Shown here: positions 18,622-27,439 of the stretch, one piece after another | How positions within the stretch are numbered: position 1 is the stretch's first letter | Layout: each line of letters starts with the position of its first letter | Translations under genes and position numbers: made by a program | NCBI RefSeq assembly: GCF_014200455.1 | Contig: NZ_JACHBW010000013.1 | Coordinates: 1 to 64,000 of the forward strand | Length of the DNA: 64,000 bases | From: Paraburkholderia bannensis | Lineage (GTDB): Bacteria; Pseudomonadota; Gammaproteobacteria; Burkholderiales; Burkholderiaceae | Direction of reading: 5' to 3' | The notes under the pieces: generated by a model | What the model was told of the DNA's origin: nothing | Database searches by the model: none | What the model saw: the letters and a program-made list of their open reading frames with translations, nothing else

Positions 18622-19959
18622 ATGAGCTTCAGTGCCGTAGACCGACCGGGCATGTCGGGCGTCGAAGGCGATCAGTCATCCAGCGGTCCGTTGGCCGATC
18701 CCTGGCAGGTTTATTTCGCGCGTCAGCCCATGCTCGATCGCGATGGCATGCTGTGCGCGTACGAAACGCTGCCGCGTGTCGTACGCATCGCGGTGCAAGA
18801 GGAAGTGGACCCGCAGGCGAGCGCTGGCCGCGCGCTGATCAAGGGGTTCGCGACGCCGGCTTTGCGCGCTTCGCTGAGCCATCACCCGGCCTGGCTCGAT
18901 GTGACGCGCGAGGCGCTGTTCGACGACACCCTGCTGCGCCTCGCTCCCGATGGCGTGATGCTCGAATTGCCGGTCGGCATCGGCGCAGACCCGGATCTGA
19001 TCGCGCGACTCGTCGTCTTGCACAAGAAGCGCTATCGCTTCGCGCTCGACAACGTCACCAAGGCCGACGAATCGTTCGCGAAGCTGCTGCCCTATGTGGA
19101 CGCGATCAAGATCGATACGCAGGATATCGCGCCCGCGCTGTTGCCGAAGTTCGCGAGCGTCCTCAAGTCGGCGGGCAAGATTCTGGTCGCCCTCAACGTG
19201 GAGTCGCCGCAGGCGCACGATCGCGCCCACGCGCTGGGCTTCGATCGCTTCCAGGGCTATTACTTCGCGAAACATCAGGGCGGCTCGCGTCGCGCGAGCG
19301 CGCCGCGTCAGGCGCTACTGAACCTGCTGCAACTGCTTGCCGCCGAACCCACGGTGATGCAGCTCGAAGCGGAACTCAAGCTCAATCCCGTTCTGGTGAT
19401 GCACCTGATGCGTCTTGCCAATTCGAGCAGCTACGCGCTGGGCCGCAAGGTCACGACGCTGCGCGAGGCGATCAACGCGACAGGCACCAACCGCATCGCA
19501 CGCTGGACGCAACTGCTGCTTTACGCCGATGGCCGCAAGGTCAAGCTCGAAGACGATCCGCTGCTGCAACTGGCGGCCACGCGGGCGCGCTTCATGGAGC
19601 TGGCCACGGCGATCCTGCCCGAGGCGGGGCCGAGCGAAGAAGACGCGGCGTTTCTGGTCGGCGTGTTTTCGTTTGTCGACGCGGTGTTTGGCGGCGCGAT
19701 CGATGACGCGCTGGAAGTACTGCGCCTGCCCAAGCCGATTCGCGCGGCCATTACCCACCGCGAAGGCGTGCTGGGACGTCTGCTCGATGTAATCGAGGCG
19801 CTGGAGCAGGGCGACTGGGCAGCCGTCGATATGGCCTGCGCGAGTCTCGCGCCGCTCGACGCGGGCGCGGTGGCGGCGCTTACGCTCACGTCGGCGGAGT
19901 GGGCCGGCATGGCCGACCGCAACGCCGAAGCGCAAGGGCTGGAACGGATCGAGGATTGA
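18622..19959 (+). CDS. EAL-HDOD signalling protein with degenerate EAL (paralogue 1)
   Basis: A 445-residue protein of the YuxH type: EAL-like domain at about residues 28-235 and HDOD domain at about 240-435 (LMRLANSSSYALGR, INATGTNRIARW). The EAL signature reads ETL, the usual catalytic Asn is Asp (WLDVTRE), and the Asp-Asp pair is Asp-Asn (FALDNVTK), so cyclic-di-GMP hydrolysis is unlikely. It could be a sensor or scaffold. GGGGGA upstream of MSFSAVD supports this start. Its paralogue at 23979 keeps the catalytic residues. The gene converges on the HDOD-GAF gene. Confidence 0.85.
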   Translation: MSFSAVDRPGMSGVEGDQSSSGPLADPWQVYFARQPMLDRDGMLCAYETLPRVVRIAVQEEVDPQASAGRALIKGFATPALRASLSHHPAWLDVTREALFDDTLLRLAPDGVMLELPVGIGADPDLIARLVVLHKKRYRFALDNVTKADESFAKLLPYVDAIKIDTQDIAPALLPKFASVLKSAGKILVALNVESPQAHDRAHALGFDRFQGYYFAKHQGGSRRASAPRQALLNLLQLLAAEPTVMQLEAELKLNPVLVMHLMRLANSSSYALGRKVTTLREAINATGTNRIARWTQLLLYADGRKVKLEDDPLLQLAATRARFMELATAILPEAGPSEEDAAFLVGVFSFVDAVFGGAIDDALEVLRLPKPIRAAITHREGVLGRLLDVIEALEQGDWAAVDMACASLAPLDAGAVAALTLTSAEWAGMADRNAEAQGLERIED

Positions 19960-19974
19960 AGTGCGAGGTTTGAG

Positions 19975-20007
19975 CGCCAGGGCCTGAAGTGCGTTCAGGC
20001 CCTGGCG
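19975..20007. terminator. 14-bp perfect hairpin between convergent genes
   Basis: CGCCAGGGCCTGAA and its exact complement are separated by a 5-base loop, in the 78-base gap between the stops of two convergent signalling genes. There is no T run on either side, so it may be an RNA-stabilising or Rho-assisted bidirectional end rather than a classical terminator. Confidence 0.6.
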
Positions 20008-20010
20008 AAG

Positions 20011-20039
20011 GCGCTCATGTGCGCTCATGTGCGCTCATC
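20011..20039. repeat. Three copies of a 10-base tandem repeat
   Basis: GCGCTCATGT is repeated, with the third copy diverging in its last two bases, ending at the stop codon of the minus-strand HDOD gene. It is probably replication slippage. On the minus strand it would place repeated ATG/TGA triplets just after the stop. Confidence 0.7.
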
Positions 20040-21489
20040 AGGCCTTGGCGGGATGCGCCGCGAAGAAGCGCGCAAGTTCGTGAGCGAGTTCGTTGAGTGC
20101 GCTCATTTCCTTCTGCGAGATGCGGCGCGGTTCCTGGCTCATCAGCCAGTCGCCGTAGACCAGCGCCACCGGCGCATCGCCCGGCACCGCCACCGGCAAC
20201 AACACGAAGGCGCGCGTATCGTCGAAGCGCGCGCGATACCAGCCCGGCAGACGCGCGAGCATCTTCGGGTCGCGCGCATTCTCGATGAAGATGCCCACGG
20301 AATTCGCGATCGCCAGATGAAACACATCGGGCTGGAATGCCGCGCTGAACGACAGCTTTTCCAGACCGTCGTCCATCTGCGGACCAAAGCCGCGCTGCGC
20401 CTCGAACATGTTCGCGCCGCGTCGCACGAACACCACCGTGCGCGCGAAGCCTAAACCGGCCAGCACGGTTTCGGTGGCCAGCGTGAGCGCCGTGTTCAGC
20501 GAGCTGTCGGGTGGCAGCGAGCGCAGATCTTTCACGCCCGCGGTAATGCGCGCCTCGGGATCGAGCGCCTCGCGCGCCATCGCGTCGGCGTTGGCGCGCA
20601 GCTCGACGATCTCGCGCATCACGCCATCGTCGGCTTCTTCGCGCGCGAGCGCCAGACTCATCTGCACCAGCGTTTCCGGATCGGCCAGGAGCGCGCGGCC
20701 ATAGAAGTGGGCGAGGTCGGTGATGTGCTCTTCGCGCGCCTCTTCGGTCAGGCCCGGCGTGGTCAGCACGCGCGCGACTTCGGTCGAATAGTTGGTGATG
20801 GCGCGCAGCCATTGCACATTGCGCGGTTCGGTGCCGGCCGGATCGAATTCGCCCATGCCTTCGCGGATCGCTTCGGGCAGACGCCAGCGCGAGGCCGCGT
20901 CCTGGCCGATCTCGGCGAAGGTCACGCCCAGCACGTCGATGCAGGCTTCGTCTTCGTCCACGCCGTTATCGCATTCGCGGCGGATCTGATCCCATTCGGG
21001 TTCGAGATAGAACACCACCAGCAGCTTGCCGACCTGACGCATCAGCGTGCAGACCACGGCCTCTTCACCGGCGCGCAGGTCGCCGCGCTCGGTGAGCTTG
21101 CGCGCGACGAAGCCCGACAGCATGGTGCGGTTGAGTTCGAGCTTGGCGTCGATGCGGCGCGGCGCGCTGTGATGGAAGTGATCGACGATCTTGAGGCCCA
21201 CCACGAGATGGCCGACCGCGTCCATGCCGAGCACCATCAAGGCGCGCGTCACGGTGGTGATATTGCCGCCGAAGGCCATGTACATCGCCGAGTTGGCCAG
21301 ACGCAGCACCTTCTGAGTCAGCGCGAAGTCCGACAGCACCACCTTCACGAGCGCGCTGAAGTCGTAGTCGTCGTTCGTCATGGCGGCGACCGTGGTGCGC
21401 AGCGATTGCGACAGCATGGGGAAGTCCCCGCGCTCGTTCATGCGAGCCCAGAGCCGGTCGAGCAGGACAGCCTTTACCATCTGAACCAT
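20038..21489 (-). CDS. HDOD domain protein with C-terminal GAF-like domain
   Basis: A 483-residue cytoplasmic regulator. The HDOD domain (about residues 20-220) starts with FPMLSQSLRTT and has KVLRLANSAMYMAFGGNITTVTRALMVLGM. The C-terminal part (about 325-475) resembles a GAF module (LATETVLAGLGFARTVVFVRR, later FVLLPVAVPGDAPVALVYGDW). HDOD proteins act in signal transduction without known catalysis of their own. It lies 45 bases downstream of the GGDEF-EAL gene on the same strand, so the two probably form an operon. Confidence 0.85.
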   Translation of the reverse strand: MVQMVKAVLLDRLWARMNERGDFPMLSQSLRTTVAAMTNDDYDFSALVKVVLSDFALTQKVLRLANSAMYMAFGGNITTVTRALMVLGMDAVGHLVVGLKIVDHFHHSAPRRIDAKLELNRTMLSGFVARKLTERGDLRAGEEAVVCTLMRQVGKLLVVFYLEPEWDQIRRECDNGVDEDEACIDVLGVTFAEIGQDAASRWRLPEAIREGMGEFDPAGTEPRNVQWLRAITNYSTEVARVLTTPGLTEEAREEHITDLAHFYGRALLADPETLVQMSLALAREEADDGVMREIVELRANADAMAREALDPEARITAGVKDLRSLPPDSSLNTALTLATETVLAGLGFARTVVFVRRGANMFEAQRGFGPQMDDGLEKLSFSAAFQPDVFHLAIANSVGIFIENARDPKMLARLPGWYRARFDDTRAFVLLPVAVPGDAPVALVYGDWLMSQEPRRISQKEMSALNELAHELARFFAAHPAKA

Positions 21490-21534
21490 GTCTATTTCGC
21501 TAATGCCCTGCGTGTATCGATATCGGTGTCGGCA

Positions 21535-23535
21535 TCAGTGCACGCGATGGACGTGCAGGGAGCGCGACTCGAAACGCTGCGAGAGTTCCTCGGAGGGCAA
21601 CGCCTTGCAGACGAGCCATCCCTGGATGTGGTCACAGCCCATCTTCGTGAGCAATTCGCGCTGCTCCTCGGTCTCGACGCCTTCAGCGACGAGTTCGAGT
21701 TCCAGCGTGCGCGCAAGGCCCACCACGGCGTTGACGATCGCCTGATCGTTACGCGAAGTGAGCAGATTCTCGACGAAGCTGCGGTCGATCTTCAGTTTCG
21801 AAAGCGGAAAGCGCTGCAGGTAAGCAAGACTCGAATACCCCGTGCCGAAGTCGTCCACCGCAAAGCGGATGCCCAGACCCGTGAGTTCTTCGAGCAGCTT
21901 CACCGCGTGCTGCGGGTCCTGCATCAGCAGGCTTTCGGTAATTTCGAAGACAAGCCGGCGCGGATCGAGCCCGGTGAGCTGGATCGCCTCCTGAACGCTG
22001 TCCTTGAAACGCGGATTACGGAACTGCTGCGGCGAAACGTTGACGGCGATGTACTGCAAGGCGATGCCTTGCTCGTCCCATTGCGTCAATTGCATGCAGG
22101 CCGCTTTCAAAACCCAGTTGCCGAGATAATTAATCAGGCCGACGGATTCCGCAAGCGGAATAAACGTTGAAGGCGGCACGAGACCGTGCAATGGATGTTG
22201 CCAGCGGATCAGCGCTTCGACTCCCACCACCCCGCGCGTCGCGCTGCTGGTGATGGGCTGGAAGTGCAGGGAGAACTCGCCGTTGCGCACGCCATCGTAG
22301 AGATCGGACTCAAGCTTGAGCAGCAACGCATCGGTCGGATCGTTGTCGGGTACATGCAACATCAGCGTGTTGCCGCCCGCCGCCTTGGCCGTCTGCAGCG
22401 CCTGGTCGGCGCGGCGGATCAGCGGCGTGGTGTCGGGGTGGCCGTCCGCCGGCGCGTCGGTGGTGGCGACTTCTGCGCCCGTGGCTGGCGCTGCCGCCGA
22501 CTGAATGCGCTGATCGGGATGAAAGGCGATGCCGATGCTGGCCGACAGGTGCACGGGCTGGTCGCGGAACGTGTACGGCTGCAGCACCGAGGTGAGCAGA
22601 CGGCGTGCGAGCGCTTCGGCGGCCACGCGGATGTCGCCCGGTTCGCCGCGCAGTTGCGGCGTGATCAGAATCGCGAATTCGTCGCTGCCGATGCGTGCGA
22701 TCAGTTCGCCTTGCAGCGCGAGATGGCTCAGACGGCGCGCGGTCTCGCGCAGCAACTCGTCGCCGGCGTCGTAGCCGAGCGCGCGGTTCACGCGCTGATA
22801 GTCATCGAGGTCGAGCAGCAGCAGGGCGACCGGCACGCCATGCGCATCGGCTTCGGCCTGGGCGCGTTCGAGCGCGGGCCCAAGCGCGGCCTGGTTGGGC
22901 AGGCCCGTGAGCGGATCGTGATGCAGCGCGTGCATGAGGCGCGCCTGGGCGCCTTGCCAGGCCGACACATCGAAGCCCGCAATCGCAAAACCGTCCATGC
23001 CGGCGTAGGAGGCGCGCTGCACGCGCAGCTCCACGGCCATCGGATAGGTGAGGGCCTTGATGAGGTCGACGGTGGTTTTCTCGACGCCGCCGCTTTCCAG
23101 CGCGCGCACGAAGAGGGCATCGAGACGCGCGAGATGTTCGGGCGCGACGAGGTCATGCAGCGTGGCGCCGAGCAGGAACTCGCGGTGATAGCCGGCAAAA
23201 CGCAGGCTCGCGTCGGAGACGTAGAGAAAGCGCAGATTGCGGTCCACGTGCACGAGGAAGTCGACCGCTGCGGCGGTCTGCTCGAACGAGCGCGAGATGG
23301 CGTCGGAATGCGGAACCGGCAGATGCGGCGCAGGCGCGCCGCCGCCATCGGCAGCGTTGGGCGCATGGACTGATTTCGCAAACGCGGCCCTGTCGGCGGC
23401 GGGCACGAGCGGTGCGCCGCTCGCTGCTGCAAGCGCGGCGCCGCTCGTGCCACCACGGCCGGCGCGCGCCCGCAGGCGGTCTATGACCGTGCGTAGCCAG
23501 CCCGGGCGGGGCGCGGTGATCCTGTTCGCTTCCAT
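21535..23535 (-). CDS. PAS-GGDEF-EAL cyclic-di-GMP turnover protein
   Basis: A 666-residue protein. A PAS-like sensor occupies about residues 90-200, the GGDEF domain about 205-380 and the EAL domain about 420-660. The cyclase signature is GSDEF (about residue 283) rather than GGDEF, so synthesis may be reduced. The phosphodiesterase part keeps VEALIRWQHP, DDFGTGYSSL and EGVETEEQ and looks active. The ATG at 23535 (MEANRIT) is chosen because the 28 residues of the longer reading lack family features; the ribosome site is weak. Its partner HDOD gene follows. Confidence 0.88.
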   Translation of the reverse strand: MEANRITAPRPGWLRTVIDRLRARAGRGGTSGAALAAASGAPLVPAADRAAFAKSVHAPNAADGGGAPAPHLPVPHSDAISRSFEQTAAAVDFLVHVDRNLRFLYVSDASLRFAGYHREFLLGATLHDLVAPEHLARLDALFVRALESGGVEKTTVDLIKALTYPMAVELRVQRASYAGMDGFAIAGFDVSAWQGAQARLMHALHHDPLTGLPNQAALGPALERAQAEADAHGVPVALLLLDLDDYQRVNRALGYDAGDELLRETARRLSHLALQGELIARIGSDEFAILITPQLRGEPGDIRVAAEALARRLLTSVLQPYTFRDQPVHLSASIGIAFHPDQRIQSAAAPATGAEVATTDAPADGHPDTTPLIRRADQALQTAKAAGGNTLMLHVPDNDPTDALLLKLESDLYDGVRNGEFSLHFQPITSSATRGVVGVEALIRWQHPLHGLVPPSTFIPLAESVGLINYLGNWVLKAACMQLTQWDEQGIALQYIAVNVSPQQFRNPRFKDSVQEAIQLTGLDPRRLVFEITESLLMQDPQHAVKLLEELTGLGIRFAVDDFGTGYSSLAYLQRFPLSKLKIDRSFVENLLTSRNDQAIVNAVVGLARTLELELVAEGVETEEQRELLTKMGCDHIQGWLVCKALPSEELSQRFESRSLHVHRVH

Positions 23536-23978
23536 GTGTATCGCTGGCAACCTGTGTGCTAGTCGGCGTGTATGCGTGGTTCGTGTCAGTCGCGCGGCGT
23601 GCGGCCACCGGCATGACACGCCCCATCAAGCCAAGTTATCGACCGCCCGGACAAAATCTTTAGTGGCTGCGCAGAAAAAACGGCCAGATGGCCCCGTCAT
23701 CGCCAGGCACGATGCCAGCGCGCGCAGATTCAGTTAAAGTGGCGCCGGTCGGACGTCCCCGGCGATGCAGAATGCATGCTCGGCGCCCCGCGCGCAAGAG
23801 TTTGGGTTAGTCTTTTGGTTCAGCCTGCTGCGAACCGGGGTGCCAGACCGGCCATTTTCCTGTCCGTCATTTTTTGACCGGTTATTGTCCGATCAGGTCC
23901 GCGGGACCGGCTCCCACCAGCGGGAGCCACGCGTGCCGGGTCTTCGAGACCGAATTTATTCGCCCGAGTCTTTTCGCC
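23536..23978. other. Divergent 443-base intergenic region of the signalling locus
   Basis: No protein-coding gene is convincing here. The region should carry the promoters of the GGDEF-EAL gene (minus) and the second EAL-HDOD gene (plus). The part close to the plus-strand gene contains a series of short hairpins, described separately. No clear sigma-28 or sigma-54 promoter was recognised. Confidence 0.6.
23896..23951 (+). promoter_or_regulatory. Structured leader of the second EAL-HDOD gene
   Basis: Three consecutive perfect hairpins can form in the RNA: GGTCC/GGACC with a 3-base loop, GGCTCCC/GGGAGCC with a 6-base loop (23909-23928), and GGTCT/AGACC with a 3-base loop (23939-23951). They end 27 bases before the ATG. 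The pattern does not match the GEMM cyclic-di-GMP riboswitch consensus as remembered. It could be translational control or chance in GC-rich DNA. Confidence 0.4.
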
Positions 23979-25397
23979 ATGTCCGATTCATCGTCAGCGT
24001 CCGCCCGACCGGAGCATCCGGCCGAGCCAGGCGATAGCGGCTCCGGCGCACCGCAGTCCAGTCTGCCCGCGCAGTCCGCAATAAAGCCCGATTCGAACGC
24101 CGCGCCAGCCGCGCACGGGTCGCGCGCCCCGGCATCTGCCCAGAGCGCCGCCGCGCAGCCGTTCGTGTATCTGGGCCGTCAGCCTATTCTCGACCGCAAC
24201 GGCGCGCTCAACGCCTATGAGCTGCTGTTCCGCGGCGGCCCCCAGAACCGCGCCGACGTCCTGGACGACGCGCTCGCCACCGCCCAGGTGATGACCCGCA
24301 CCATGGGGCAGCTTGGGGTGCAGGCGGTGCTGGGCCGCCACCACGGCTACGTCAACATGAGCCGCGAGCTGCTGTTCGACGACATCGTTCATCTGCTGCC
24401 GCCCGACCGCTTCGTGCTCGAAGTGCTGGAGCACGTGGGCTTCGACACGGCAGTGCTGGAGCGGCTCGCCCAGTTGCGCCGTTCGGGCTACCGCATCGCC
24501 TTCGACGACGTGAACGCCCTGACCGACGGCCTGCGCCGCGCGCTGCCTTACGCGGACATCATCAAGGTCGATCTGATGCAGACCGAGCGCGCGGCGCTGC
24601 CGGCCCTGGCCGCCGCCATCTCCGCCGAGGGCAAGACGCTGATCGCCGAGAAGGTCGAGACGCGCGAGGACTTCGAATACACGCGCGATCTGGGTTTCGA
24701 CCTGTTCCAGGGTTACTTCTTCGCGCGCCCGCAAGTGCTGCGCGCGCCCAAGGTGCGGGCCTCGCGCCTTGCGCTCGTGCGTCTGCTGGCGCTGGTGGCG
24801 GGCGACGTCGGCATTGCCGAGCTCGAAAACGAACTGCGCAGCCATCCGGGCGTGGTGGTGCAACTTCTGCGCCTCGTCAATTCGAGCGCCTATGCGCCGG
24901 GCCGGCCGATCTCCTCGCTGCGCGAAGCCGTGCTGGCGGCGGGCACGCGCCAGATCGCGCGCTGGGCGCAACTGCTGCTCTACGCAAGCGGACGCGATCT
25001 GCCGTGGGCCTCGGATCCGCTCGTGCAACTGGCGGGCACGCGCTCGCACTTCATGGAACTGGCCGCGCGCAGTCTCGCGCCCAACGACGCCGATTTCGCC
25101 GATGCCGCGTTCATGACCGGCATTTTCTCGCTGGTGCACGTGCTGGTGGGATCGACACCCGCACATACGCTTGAGCGCCTTGGACTGTCGCGCGAGATCA
25201 GCGAAGCCGTCGATGGCCAGCGCGGCGAACTGGGCATGCTGCTGCGCGTGGCCGAAGCCGCCGAACAGGGCGACGATCAGCTCGCGCAATCGCTCATCGT
25301 CCAGGCGGGCGGCCGTTTCGAGGCGCTCACGCCGCCACTGCTCGGCGAGTTGAATCTGTGGGCGAGCGCGTGGTTCTCCGCGTACGCGGATGGCTGA
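23979..25397 (+). CDS. EAL-HDOD signalling protein with conserved EAL residues (paralogue 2)
   Basis: A 472-residue protein. A Ser/Ala/Pro-rich, probably disordered N-terminus (residues 1-60) precedes an EAL-like domain starting YLGRQPILDRNGALNAYELL (Glu81), then HDOD from about residue 265 (LLRLVNSSAYAPGR). It keeps the catalytic Asn (GYVNMSRELL), Asp-Asp (IAFDDVNAL), Lys (IIKVDL), Glu (LIAEKVET) and Gln (FQGYFFARP) positions. It may therefore still bind or hydrolyse cyclic-di-GMP, unlike paralogue 1. The ATG at 23979 is chosen over an in-frame opening from 23874 that runs through the hairpin leader. Confidence 0.86.
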   Translation: MSDSSSASARPEHPAEPGDSGSGAPQSSLPAQSAIKPDSNAAPAAHGSRAPASAQSAAAQPFVYLGRQPILDRNGALNAYELLFRGGPQNRADVLDDALATAQVMTRTMGQLGVQAVLGRHHGYVNMSRELLFDDIVHLLPPDRFVLEVLEHVGFDTAVLERLAQLRRSGYRIAFDDVNALTDGLRRALPYADIIKVDLMQTERAALPALAAAISAEGKTLIAEKVETREDFEYTRDLGFDLFQGYFFARPQVLRAPKVRASRLALVRLLALVAGDVGIAELENELRSHPGVVVQLLRLVNSSAYAPGRPISSLREAVLAAGTRQIARWAQLLLYASGRDLPWASDPLVQLAGTRSHFMELAARSLAPNDADFADAAFMTGIFSLVHVLVGSTPAHTLERLGLSREISEAVDGQRGELGMLLRVAEAAEQGDDQLAQSLIVQAGGRFEALTPPLLGELNLWASAWFSAYADG

Positions 25398-25555
25398 AGC
25401 GGCTGGAAAAAGCGCGTAAGGCTTTATCCGCGTGAGAGCTTTGGGTGCGGCATCCTGCGCGCGCGGGCCGAGTGTGGTCCAATAGGACGCTCGCCGCGCC
25501 GCGCATTTTGCGTACGAAAACGGCGATCCGATCAAGGACCACGAGGACATCCGAC

Positions 25556-26119
25556 ATGAAACCGAGGTATTTCGCGGCCGCCGCCGCGGCGCTGGTCTGC
25601 GCCGGTCTTTCGCTGTTCGCGCTGAGCGCGCAGGCCACGCTCAAGCCGGGCGACCCGGCGCCCGACTTCACGACCCAGGCGTCGCTGGGCGGCAAGACCT
25701 ACACCTATTCGCTCGCCTCCGAGCTCAAGAAAGGCCCAGTGGTGGTGTACTTCTATCCGGCCGCCTTCACCACGGGCTGCACGATCGAGGCGCATGAATT
25801 CGCCGAAGCCGTGGATCAGTACAAGAAGTATGGCGCGACCGTGATCGGCGTCTCGCACGACAACATCGACACGCTCACGAAGTTCTCGGTGAGCGAGTGC
25901 CGCAGCAAGTTCCCGGTCGCCGCAGATGAAGACTCGAAGATCATCAAGTCCTATGACGCGTCCATGCCCCTGCATGCGTCGATGGCCAATCGCGTGTCCT
26001 ACGTGATCGCGCCGGACGGCAAGGTCATCTACGAGTACACCAGCCTGTCGCCCGATCAGCACGTCGAAAACACCCTGCGTGCCGTGAAGCAATGGGCCGC
26101 GCAGCATCCACAGCAGTAA
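25556..26119 (+). CDS. Exported peroxiredoxin (Bcp/PrxQ-like)
   Basis: A 187-residue thioredoxin-fold peroxiredoxin. It has a signal peptide (MKPRYFAAAAAALVCAGLSL, cleavage near LSAQA), then KPGDPAPDFTTQ and the peroxidatic Cys75 in AFTTGC. The PrxQ resolving Cys five residues later is absent; the second Cys is at 115 in SVSECRSKFP. It should reduce peroxides in the periplasm. ACGAGGACAT precedes the ATG. It stands alone between the signalling locus and small membrane protein genes. Confidence 0.87.
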   Translation: MKPRYFAAAAAALVCAGLSLFALSAQATLKPGDPAPDFTTQASLGGKTYTYSLASELKKGPVVVYFYPAAFTTGCTIEAHEFAEAVDQYKKYGATVIGVSHDNIDTLTKFSVSECRSKFPVAADEDSKIIKSYDASMPLHASMANRVSYVIAPDGKVIYEYTSLSPDQHVENTLRAVKQWAAQHPQQ

Positions 26120-26315
26120 GCCTGGCGATCGGGCGGCGCGCGACTGAGGCGTGACGGCCTTGCGGTGAGACAACTTCTCATCAAGGGGCCGAGACAGCGA
26201 GGCACACGCGCTGCTATCGTGCAGACCGCCTGCGAAATCCCGCCGCTATGCAGTTCGCGCGAGTGCGTTTCAATGGGCTCGCGCCGCTCGCACCCTTCGC
26301 GCCGTTCGTTTTCGT

Positions 26316-26783
26316 ATGCCTCTATTCGTCCTGCTCTTTGCCTTCGCCGCGCTTGTGTATGGCGCGCTGCGGGCGTACCAGTCCATCGCTGCGCACTTTG
26401 GCGTGGGCGTGGCGCTCGGCGCCGCCGTGGTGGCGGCGCTCATCGTCATCGCGCTCATCGCTTACTGGCTGCAGCGCCGCCGCGACATCGCGCCGAATCT
26501 GCATGGCGAGGGCAACTGGACCCATCGCGTCTGCGGTGCGTGGGGCGAAGCCAGGCTCGCGGCCGGCAAGCGGCTGTGCGAGATCACGCAAGGCGCCGAG
26601 CACGGCTCCTATATTTTCGCGGACCTGCAAAGCGCGCAGCCCGAACGCGATGCGAGCGGCTGGCACGTCGCGCTGCGCGTGAGCGACGCGCGCAAACCGC
26701 TCTGGCCATTACCCATGCCCAGCGAGCGCGAGGCGAAACGCTGGGCGCGCATCTTCACGCTGGCTATTGCCCAGAAACTTTGA
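26316..26783 (+). CDS. Small membrane protein of unknown function
   Basis: A 155-residue protein with two N-terminal membrane helices (about residues 2-17 and 28-53), a basic stop-transfer (QRRRD) and a soluble C-terminal part with HGEGNWTHRVCGAWGEARLAAGKRL and SEREAKRWARIFTLA. No family is recognised. The gene has coding-like composition and lies between the peroxiredoxin and lipoprotein genes on the same strand. No clear ribosome site is seen, so the start is uncertain. Confidence 0.6.
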   Translation: MPLFVLLFAFAALVYGALRAYQSIAAHFGVGVALGAAVVAALIVIALIAYWLQRRRDIAPNLHGEGNWTHRVCGAWGEARLAAGKRLCEITQGAEHGSYIFADLQSAQPERDASGWHVALRVSDARKPLWPLPMPSEREAKRWARIFTLAIAQKL

Positions 26784-26849
26784 TCGTCGTAATTTTGTAA
26801 CTGCCTGATTTTTATGCTTGATTCTTCACTGTTCGTGCATAGATTGCCG

Positions 26850-27389
26850 ATGTTGCGCGCCTGTTTTCTGGGCCTTGCGCTGGCCGCGAGCGCCACGCTT
26901 TTTAGCGGCTGCGACCAGCAGAAAGTCGACGACGCCGTCAACGCGATCAAGCCCGATTCGATGGCGTTTGGCGGTTTGAAGATCGGCGTGTCGAGCGTCG
27001 AAGACGTACGCCGCCAGGCGGGCAAGCCCGAGATCGTCTGGCAGAACGACGACGGCACCGAACGGCTCGAATATCCGCGTGGCCCGAACGGCCTGAACAC
27101 GTGGATGCTCGACTTCGACGCCGACGGCAAGCTCGTGGCCATGACCCAGGCGCTGACGGCGCAGAACATCGCCCAGGTGGTGCCGGGCATGACGCAGGAT
27201 GACGTGCGACGGCTGCTCGGCAAACCGGCCGAGGTCGCGAAATACGCGTTGAGCCATGAGGAAGTGTGGAGCTGGCACTGGGCCGAAGGCGGCGTAACCG
27301 GTGACGGCATGTTCAATGCGCATTTCTCGCCGGATGGGCTGGTGGTGCGAACCTCGCGCTCGGATGCGCCGGGGCATGGAACGCACTGA
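26850..27389 (+). CDS. BamE/SmpA-like tandem-domain lipoprotein (paralogue 2)
   Basis: A 179-residue lipoprotein beginning MLRACFLG with lipobox ATLFSGC. The mature part follows the same two-unit plan as the gene at 2471: GVSSVEDVRRQAGKP with LEYPRGPNGLNTWMLD, then PGMTQDDVRRLLGKP with VWSWHWAEGG and a closing FNAHFSPDG strand and TSRSD. The start at 26850 places the signal peptide correctly; an upstream ATG at 26814 adds 12 residues. The probable location is the envelope, facing the periplasm. Confidence 0.8.
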   Translation: MLRACFLGLALAASATLFSGCDQQKVDDAVNAIKPDSMAFGGLKIGVSSVEDVRRQAGKPEIVWQNDDGTERLEYPRGPNGLNTWMLDFDADGKLVAMTQALTAQNIAQVVPGMTQDDVRRLLGKPAEVAKYALSHEEVWSWHWAEGGVTGDGMFNAHFSPDGLVVRTSRSDAPGHGTH

Positions 27390-27439
27390 GCTTGCAGTGT
27401 GGTGAAAACGAGCGCTTGATTGCGCGGGAGTGGCGAAAG

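Noticed and set aside
23700..23770. Sigma-28 (flagellar) promoter before the second EAL-HDOD gene
   Set aside because: TAAAG and GCGATG elements exist, but their spacing is far longer than the consensus.
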